DNA of 11,031 nucleotides. Origin: Syntrophomonas sp. UBA4922 (GTDB taxonomy: Bacteria > Bacillota > Syntrophomonadia > Syntrophomonadales > Syntrophomonadaceae). The DNA lies in the NCBI GenBank assembly GCA_002398825.1, contig DHBS01000014.1, forward strand, positions 1-11,031. The letters are read 5' to 3'. Of this stretch, positions 6,840 to 11,031 are shown in pieces (the stretch's first letter is position 1; the number at the start of each line of letters is the position of its first letter). The notes below the pieces were generated by a model, which was not told the DNA's origin, searched no databases, and saw only the letters and a list, made by a program, of their open reading frames with translations. The position numbers were made by a program, and so were the translations under genes.

Positions 6840-7045
6840 GCTATGGCGGAGAAGTTTTCGAAACACTGGGTCCAAGATCTTAAATAACCTAGTCTATCCG
6901 AAACCAAAAAACCTGAAAAAGGAATTAAGGAAGTTCTCTCCAAACCTAAGCAAGTTTTAAACCTAACCGAAACTGATGGGAACCAAAAACTAAGGGCTAC
7001 AACCAATGACTTTAAGACAGTATACCTTTACTCCTCCGCCATTGC
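6840..7045 (-). ncRNA. ssrS: Probable 6S RNA (RNA polymerase-binding regulatory RNA)
   Basis: 6S RNA is a roughly 180-200-nt RNA that mimics an open promoter and sequesters the sigma-A holoenzyme in stationary phase. This segment is about 206 nt. Its first 16 nt (7045-7030, GCAATGGCGGAGGAGT) pair with its last 16 (6855-6840, ACTTCTCCGCCATAGC) over 15 bp with one mismatch and one G-U. Further inward, ACTG/CAGT and UCUUAAA/UUUAAGA (7017-7011 with 6884-6878) can pair. A large U-rich region that pairs poorly follows on both strands. An apical stem (AGG-UUAA with UUAA-CCU, capped by AGGUU/AACUU) closes the middle. A perfect TATAAT ends 7 bases before the 5' end, and a hairpin follows the 3' end. 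The stretch GTAGCCCTTAGTTTTTGGTT in the bubble resembles what I recall of the product-RNA template of Bacillus 6S-1. No protein reading is convincing. Alternatives are another structured RNA or a small inverted-repeat element. Confidence 0.6.
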
Positions 7046-7051
7046 ACTTTT

Positions 7052-7080
7052 ATTATAACCTGTGCCGGCAACTAAAACAA
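7052..7080 (-). promoter_or_regulatory. Sigma-A promoter of the 6S RNA candidate
   Basis: On the minus strand TTGTTT (7080-7075), an exact 17-bp spacer and a perfect TATAAT (7057-7052) predict initiation at about 7045, which is the first base of the closing helix of the predicted RNA. No SD and start codon pair at normal spacing follows, which fits a noncoding transcript. Confidence 0.65.
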
Positions 7081-7102
7081 TACCCGGAATAGTCTTAATT
7101 AT

Positions 7103-7182
7103 TTTCCAGCGCAGTCAGAAGTTGACTGGCGTTCAGTCCTCCGCTAGATATTAACACGACTGTTGCGGATAACGGCTGGAAA
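7103..7182. repeat. Nested inverted repeats able to form a branched structure
   Basis: TTTCCAGC (7103-7110) and GCTGGAAA (7175-7182) form an 8-bp outer stem. It encloses a hairpin CAGTCA/TGACTG (7112-7117 with 7123-7128, 5-nt loop). It also encloses a second arm TCCGC/GCGGA (7140-7144 with 7165-7169) that continues as AACA/TGTT with an 8-nt bulge. This is a three-way-junction shape. It lies between the kinase gene and the 6S promoter, belongs to no family I recognise, and could act on either strand. Confidence 0.45.
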
Positions 7183-7209
7183 GATTTTGTTGTTGGGCGA
7201 CAACGTGGA

Positions 7210-7249
7210 TTGGAACCGGCCCCTCATCCTGATGCGGGGCTATTTCCAA
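7210..7249. repeat. Two-part stem-loop downstream of the kinase gene
   Basis: TTGGAA (7210-7215) pairs with TTCCAA (7244-7249) and, inside it, GCCCC (7219-7223) pairs with GGGGC (7236-7240). No T-run follows on either strand. It may be a 3'-end stabilising hairpin of the kinase message or part of the neighbouring branched structure. A small GTTG/CAAC hairpin (7192-7204) lies between the two. Confidence 0.4.
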
Positions 7250-7436
7250 CCTGGCCCTTAATCCGTATCTTCCTTTGGTTGATCATTTCATCTGGATCTC
7301 ATTTTGTCCCGACTCCGCCCCCCTGGCAACCACATCACATGCTGCTGAACGATGATAGCTTTTCCCCGTTAAATTTGGTTTATCTTAAAAAAGACTTGCC
7401 TCCGATTCCCTGTATTTTATGAGTTCCAAAGGCATC
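7250..7436. other. Noncoding stretch with no recognisable feature
   Basis: This is the rest of the gap between the structured repeats and the kinase stop codon. Short open frames cross it but have no SD and no protein-like pattern. A run of six T's on the minus strand (7390-7385) follows the kinase end but has no good hairpin before it, so no terminator is called. Confidence 0.4.
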
Positions 7437-8828
7437 CTATGGTCCGGACAAGGATACCATAAACCGGGTAAATTCACCTGGTTTACTCTCTGCACTGATT
7501 TGCCCTCCATGAGCCTCGACAATCGCTTTGGCAATGGCCAGGCCGATACCAGAACCTCCGGTTTCCCGGGTGCGTGACCGATCTGCCCGGTAGAAGCGCT
7601 CGAAAATATGGGGAAGATCCTCAGGGGCAATCCCTGCCCCGGTATCTTTGACTGTCAGAACCCCCCGGTTTTCTTCCCGGGTTACCATTACCTCCACTCG
7701 ATCACCGGCGGCGGTATATTTAAGGGCATTCGAAATGAGGTTTACTGCTACCTGCTTAAGCTTATCCCGGTCAGCCAGCACCATGACGGTCTCCCCGTGG
7801 AAGTCGAGGTGAACCCCGTTGTTTGTGAAGTCGGCCTCGAATAGTCTTATAACCTCTTGCGTCAGATGACTGAAATCAATAGACTCTTCATGCAGCACCA
7901 GATTTTCACTATCATACCTGGCCAGGGTTTCCAAATCCCCCACCATGCGGTTGATTCTCAAGATTTCTTCATGACAGCTCTTTAAGCGGTCCGAATCGGC
8001 TGCCCAAATACCGTCGATCATGGCCTCTATATGGCTCTGCAGGGTGGCCAGGGGGGTTCTCAGCTCATGGGCTACATCCGCGGTGAGGCGTTTCCTCAGC
8101 AGTTCTTGTTTCCCCAAACCGGCGGCCAGATCATTTACGGTATCGGTAAGGTGGTCTATTTCGATAATATTGGACGGTTTAACAGGCCGGGTTTTATATG
8201 CGCCTCGTCTCATGTCTTGAGCGGTTTTTACAGCTTGAGTTATAGGCAGGCTCAAACGCTTGGCAGTGAGGATGCCTGCAATTAAGGCCATAACCAGGGC
8301 TAATACGCCTGCTATGAGCAGAACCTGGTTCAAAGTACTGATAAATGCCAGATCATTATCGCTGAAATAGTATGGTCCATAATAGCCGATCGCTACCCCG
8401 CCGACAACCTCGGACTCCTGCTGCAGCGGATATTCATTAACAACATAACTGCCCTGGAAATCTGGATAACGGCTGAGCATATTCTGCGACATATGGTTGA
8501 TCATTTGAATGCAGAGTCCGTTGTTGTGCAGAGTGGCATCCCATACGGTATTACCCTGGTTGTCCGTAACTCTGACAATCATACCCTGCTCCAGGGCCTC
8601 TATTCCGATCTGTTCTATAGTGGCCTGGTTCCACAAGTTTTCTTTACGGTGATACTGCTGGCTGATCAGACCCACAATTCTGCTGTTTTCTTTTTCCTGT
8701 TGCTTGACAATATAATGACTGAACTGTTTTTCTATAAGCAAATTGGTCAGTATGCTGATAAAAGCCACCAGAAACAGGGAAATGCAAATATGAGATATGG
8801 TCAAGCGGGTTCTCAGTCTTAACTTCAA
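7437..8828 (-). CDS. HAMP-containing sensor histidine kinase
   Basis: This membrane kinase autophosphorylates on His and passes phosphate to the adjacent regulator. Numbering is from a TTG start at 8828 (463 residues). Transmembrane segments lie at about 10-32 and 166-189, flanking a roughly 134-residue extracytoplasmic sensor. A HAMP linker (about 190-240) follows, then the H-box DVAHELRTPL with His254, the N-box NLISNALKY with Asn367, G1 DTGAG (395-399), F-box HIFERFYR and G2 GGSGIGL (424-430). All are intact, so it is an active HisKA-type kinase. The start is chosen because GGTGGTGA, close to a consensus SD, precedes TTG and the gap to the regulator stop is then 1 nt. GTG at 8840 or 8837, or ATG at 8861 (32-nt overlap, no SD), are alternatives. 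The sensor holds a Cys/Met/His cluster (Cys106, Met109, His112, Met113, Met117). The ligand is unknown; copper or envelope stress is possible from context. Confidence 0.95.
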   Translation of the reverse strand: MKLRLRTRLTISHICISLFLVAFISILTNLLIEKQFSHYIVKQQEKENSRIVGLISQQYHRKENLWNQATIEQIGIEALEQGMIVRVTDNQGNTVWDATLHNNGLCIQMINHMSQNMLSRYPDFQGSYVVNEYPLQQESEVVGGVAIGYYGPYYFSDNDLAFISTLNQVLLIAGVLALVMALIAGILTAKRLSLPITQAVKTAQDMRRGAYKTRPVKPSNIIEIDHLTDTVNDLAAGLGKQELLRKRLTADVAHELRTPLATLQSHIEAMIDGIWAADSDRLKSCHEEILRINRMVGDLETLARYDSENLVLHEESIDFSHLTQEVIRLFEADFTNNGVHLDFHGETVMVLADRDKLKQVAVNLISNALKYTAAGDRVEVMVTREENRGVLTVKDTGAGIAPEDLPHIFERFYRADRSRTRETGGSGIGLAIAKAIVEAHGGQISAESKPGEFTRFMVSLSGP

Positions 8829-8829
8829 A

Positions 8830-9528
8830 TCATTCACCACCGAATCTGTAGCCGACTCCATGGACGGTCAAAATATAACCGGGGTTCTTGGAATCCTCCT
8901 CAATCTTCTGCCTGAGATTTTTTATGTGAGTATCGATAATGCGGTCATAGCCTTCGAAATCCTCGCCAATGACCAATCGGATCAGTTCTTCCCGGGTGAA
9001 TACCTTTTTGGGGTATTTCAGCAATGTGGCGAGCAATTTAAATTCGTTCGGAGTCAGGTTGACCGCTATCCCTCCCTTTTTCACTTCATGCCGCGTAAAA
9101 TCTACGACCAGGTCTCCTTTACTAAATGACATTATATTAGCCAGAGGGACGGTATCCGGGCCGCTTCTGCGCAGCAGTGCTCTTACCCGGGCGGTAAGCT
9201 GCCTGGGGCTGAAGGGTTTGGTAAGATAATCATCAGCGCCGATATCCAGGCCATGAATGATATCAGGTTCTTCAATTTTTGCCGTAAGCATGATGATAGG
9301 GACTCGCGATTGCTTGCGCAGCCGGCGGCAAATCTCCTCTCCGCTCATATCCGGCAGCATCAAATCCAATATAACCAGAGCGGGTTGAACCTTCTCAAAC
9401 GCTTCTAACGATTGTTCTCCGTTGAAAGCGGTATAAACCTCGTAACCGCTTCGCTCCAGGTATGATTTGATCACTTCAGTGATCTTGACTTCATCGTCAA
9501 TAATCAAAATCTTGTTGGGATGATTCAA
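8830..9528 (-). CDS. OmpR/PhoB-family response regulator
   Basis: A 232-residue DNA-binding regulator. The receiver domain (about 1-118) has the acidic pair Asp11-Asp12, phosphoacceptor Asp55 in LVILDLMLPD, Thr82 and Lys104 in LTKPF, all conserved. The C-terminal winged helix (about 132-230) has LTPNEFKLLATL, the recognition-helix region RIIDTHIKNLRQKI and VHGVGYRFG, typical of the OmpR group. The start is TTG at 9528, preceded by a run of six G's 6 nt upstream that acts as SD. The gene is followed 1 nt later by the kinase and preceded by the copper ATPase gene on the same strand, with an 87-nt gap holding a hairpin. Targets cannot be read from the sequence. No obvious direct-repeat operator was found upstream. 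Confidence 0.96.
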   Translation of the reverse strand: MNHPNKILIIDDEVKITEVIKSYLERSGYEVYTAFNGEQSLEAFEKVQPALVILDLMLPDMSGEEICRRLRKQSRVPIIMLTAKIEEPDIIHGLDIGADDYLTKPFSPRQLTARVRALLRRSGPDTVPLANIMSFSKGDLVVDFTRHEVKKGGIAVNLTPNEFKLLATLLKYPKKVFTREELIRLVIGEDFEGYDRIIDTHIKNLRQKIEEDSKNPGYILTVHGVGYRFGGE

Positions 9529-9548
9529 TATAAGCCCCCCATATCAGT

Positions 9549-9580
9549 GAAAGGCGAGCTGTATTAAAAACTCGCCTTTC
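9549..9580 (-). terminator. Hairpin between copA and the regulator gene
   Basis: GAAAGGCGAG (9549-9558) and CTCGCCTTTC (9571-9580) form a perfect 10-bp stem with a 12-nt loop. The arm ends in TTTC but no T-run follows on the minus strand, so termination would be partial at best. It lies 36 nt after the ATPase stop and could lower expression of the regulator-kinase pair relative to copA, or mark a processing point. Confidence 0.45.
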
Positions 9581-9615
9581 CTCACCAGCTGCTCGTGCCG
9601 CTTCTCTTCTCCTCA

Positions 9616-11031
9616 TTATCCCTTTTCCTTTGGCGTTTTATCAGCTTCTAAATCCGGTTTTTTGACCGCAGCTACCGCATGTTCTTTAGCCTTGCCAACC
9701 GGGGGATCGGTAATATGCGACTGCTCCGGATTTAGGTTTGCATCATTGTTGTCATGATCTTTCCGGTTGGGATCATAGCGCTTCAAACTGAGGGAATTGG
9801 TTACAACCGAAACTGAACTAAAAGCCATGGCGCCGCCAGCGATTATGGGATTCAACATTCCCAGGGCAGCAAAAGGAATACCGATGATGTTGTAAATAAA
9901 AGCCCAGAACAGGTTCTGCTTGATTTTGCGCATGGTCTGCCGGGAAAGCCTGATAGAAGCCGGAATGGTTCTGAGATCTCCTCTCATCAATGTTATGTCG
10001 GCAGCCTCCATGGCTACATCAGTGCCGGTCCCCATAGCCATGCCTATATGAGCTGTAGCCAGAGCCGGAGCATCGTTGATGCCGTCTCCCACCATTGCCA
10101 CCGTTTTTCCAGCGGCTTTGAGCCTTTCCACCTCTTCGGCTTTATTTTCGGGGAGAACCTCGGCCAGGACATGATCAATGCCGACCTGCCGGGCGATGGC
10201 CGCAGCGGTGCGCAGGTTGTCTCCGGTAATCATATAAACCTCGATGCCCATGTTCTGCAGGTCACTTATCGCCTCCCGCGAGTTTTCCTTGACGGTATCG
10301 GCTACCGCGATGATAGCCTCCAGTCTGCCGTCAACAGCCATCAGCATAGCGGTCTTGCCCTGATCCTCCAGGCCGCTTATCGATGTTTCTACGGGTTCAA
10401 CCGCAATGCCGTTTTCAGTCAGAAGCTTTCGGGTCCCCAGATAGATCTCGCGCCCGTCCATAACGGCTTTTACTCCCTTGCCGGGAATAGCCTCAAAACT
10501 GTCCGGGTCTTGCACTTGCTGATATGCCTCTTTGCCTTTTTCATAGATGGTCGCCCCCAGGGGATGTTCTGAGGCTTTTTCCGCCCGGGCGGCCAAACGC
10601 AGCAAGTCATCCTGATCCAATTCTCCCCGGGCTATGATATCGGTTACTTCCGGTTTGCCTTTAGTTATGGTGCCGGTTTTGTCCAAGACCACAACATTGA
10701 GCTTGTAAGCCATTTCCAGATGCTCCCCGCCCTTTATGAGAATACCCTTTTCCGCCCCTTTTCCGGTGCCGACCATAATCGCGGTGGGCGTGGCCAATCC
10801 CAGGGCGCAGGGGCAGGCGATAACCAGGACCGCAACCGCGCTGATCAACGATTTATTAATTCCCGCACCGGATAAGTACCAGGCTAAAAAGGTTATGACC
10901 GCGATAGCCAGGACAACCGGAACAAATACTCCGGCCACCCGATCGGCGATCTGCTGAATGGGTGCTTTAGAGCCTTGAGCATCTTCAACCATCTTGATTA
11001 TCTGTGCCAGGGCGGTATCCCTGCCCACCCT
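9616..11031 (-). CDS. copA: Cu(+)-exporting P1B-type ATPase, C-terminal 471 residues (5' end outside window)
   Basis: This is the C-terminal part of a membrane pump that hydrolyses ATP to move Cu(+) out of the cytoplasm. Numbering is from the window edge. Visible parts are the end of the actuator region (RVGRDTALAQII), a membrane hairpin, the metal-site CPC in a transmembrane segment (73-75) and the phosphorylated Asp117 in DKTGT. The P1B-specific His-Pro (SEHPLG, 156-157), TGD (269-271) and GDGINDAP (315-322) follow, then the last two membrane segments with FIYN (about 378-381) and MAFSS (402-406). CPC, YN and MxxSS are the Cu(+)-specific P1B-1 set. The metal-binding N-terminus is off the window. 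After SLKRYDP the protein runs on for about 50 hydrophilic residues rich in Lys, Asp, Asn and Pro, beyond the usual CopA end. The GTG at 11028 is not the start, since the family sequence continues upstream. Confidence 0.95.
   Translation of the reverse strand, partial: RVGRDTALAQIIKMVEDAQGSKAPIQQIADRVAGVFVPVVLAIAVITFLAWYLSGAGINKSLISAVAVLVIACPCALGLATPTAIMVGTGKGAEKGILIKGGEHLEMAYKLNVVVLDKTGTITKGKPEVTDIIARGELDQDDLLRLAARAEKASEHPLGATIYEKGKEAYQQVQDPDSFEAIPGKGVKAVMDGREIYLGTRKLLTENGIAVEPVETSISGLEDQGKTAMLMAVDGRLEAIIAVADTVKENSREAISDLQNMGIEVYMITGDNLRTAAAIARQVGIDHVLAEVLPENKAEEVERLKAAGKTVAMVGDGINDAPALATAHIGMAMGTGTDVAMEAADITLMRGDLRTIPASIRLSRQTMRKIKQNLFWAFIYNIIGIPFAALGMLNPIIAGGAMAFSSVSVVTNSLSLKRYDPNRKDHDNNDANLNPEQSHITDPPVGKAKEHAVAAVKKPDLEADKTPKEKG

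Noticed and set aside
6779..7006. A 75-codon minus-strand open frame
   Set aside because: It has no SD at usable spacing, its translation is not protein-like, and it lies inside the predicted 6S RNA and its terminator.
6840..7045. A small inverted-repeat transposable element with 15-bp ends
   Set aside because: No target duplication is visible, and a promoter with perfect TATAAT is spaced exactly for a transcript that begins at one 'end'. A folded RNA explains more, though a copy-number search would settle it.
7128..7145. A T-loop-like GTTCAGTCC suggesting a tRNA remnant
   Set aside because: The flanking bases do not form a T-stem, and no anticodon or acceptor stem can be built around it.
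7210..7422. A 70-codon plus-strand open frame
   Set aside because: No SD precedes it, it begins inside an inverted repeat, and its composition (many Pro, Trp and Leu) is typical of a chance frame.
11026..11028. GTG near the right edge as the copA start
   Set aside because: The frame stays open to the edge and RVGRDTALAQII is internal conserved ATPase sequence, so the gene is simply cut by the window.
1..11031. CRISPR array, insertion sequence or prophage
   Set aside because: No regularly spaced repeats, transposase, integrase or phage structural genes were seen on either strand.

Overview
The window looks like a chromosomal stretch from a spore-forming Firmicute of the Clostridia, possibly a Desulfotomaculum/Pelotomaculum-like anaerobe. 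Base composition is middling, Shine-Dalgarno (SD) sites are strong and often G-rich, TTG starts are frequent, and intrinsic terminators are clear. The sbcDC order is Firmicute-like, and one noncoding stretch looks like a 6S RNA gene. The taxon is inferred from style and gene content only.

Left part (1-1860): two divergent units face away from a short intergenic region. On the minus strand is a 159-residue protein with Trp/Tyr/Cys/Glu/Lys repeats and a C-terminal two-helix ferritin-like module. On the plus strand is a two-gene operon: a protein joining a similar two-helix module to a DNRLRE-type beta domain, then an overlapping small unknown protein. Both units end in good intrinsic terminators. 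A possible sigma-K-like promoter lies over a 17-bp palindrome, and together with the composition this hints at a spore-surface role. That role is inference.

Centre (1970-6602): a lone plus-strand zinc-ribbon protein of unknown function converges on the minus-strand sbcD-sbcC operon. SbcD (Mre11-type nuclease) and SbcC (Rad50-type ATPase with a zinc hook) form one DNA-end-processing complex and are separated by 2 nt.

Noncoding block (6603-7436): about 830 bases without a credible protein gene. It holds a minus-strand sigma-A promoter with a perfect TATAAT, placed 7 bases before a roughly 206-nt segment whose two ends pair over 15 bp. A bidirectional terminator-like hairpin follows. This is the layout of a 6S RNA gene and is the most interesting item here. 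A second cluster of nested inverted repeats (7103-7249) is unexplained.

Right part (7437-11031): a minus-strand cluster of a Cu(+)-exporting P1B ATPase (5' end beyond the window), then an OmpR-type response regulator and a HAMP sensor kinase packed 1 nt apart. The kinase's extracytoplasmic domain has a Cys/Met/His cluster, so a metal- or envelope-responsive system coupled to copper export is possible but unproven.
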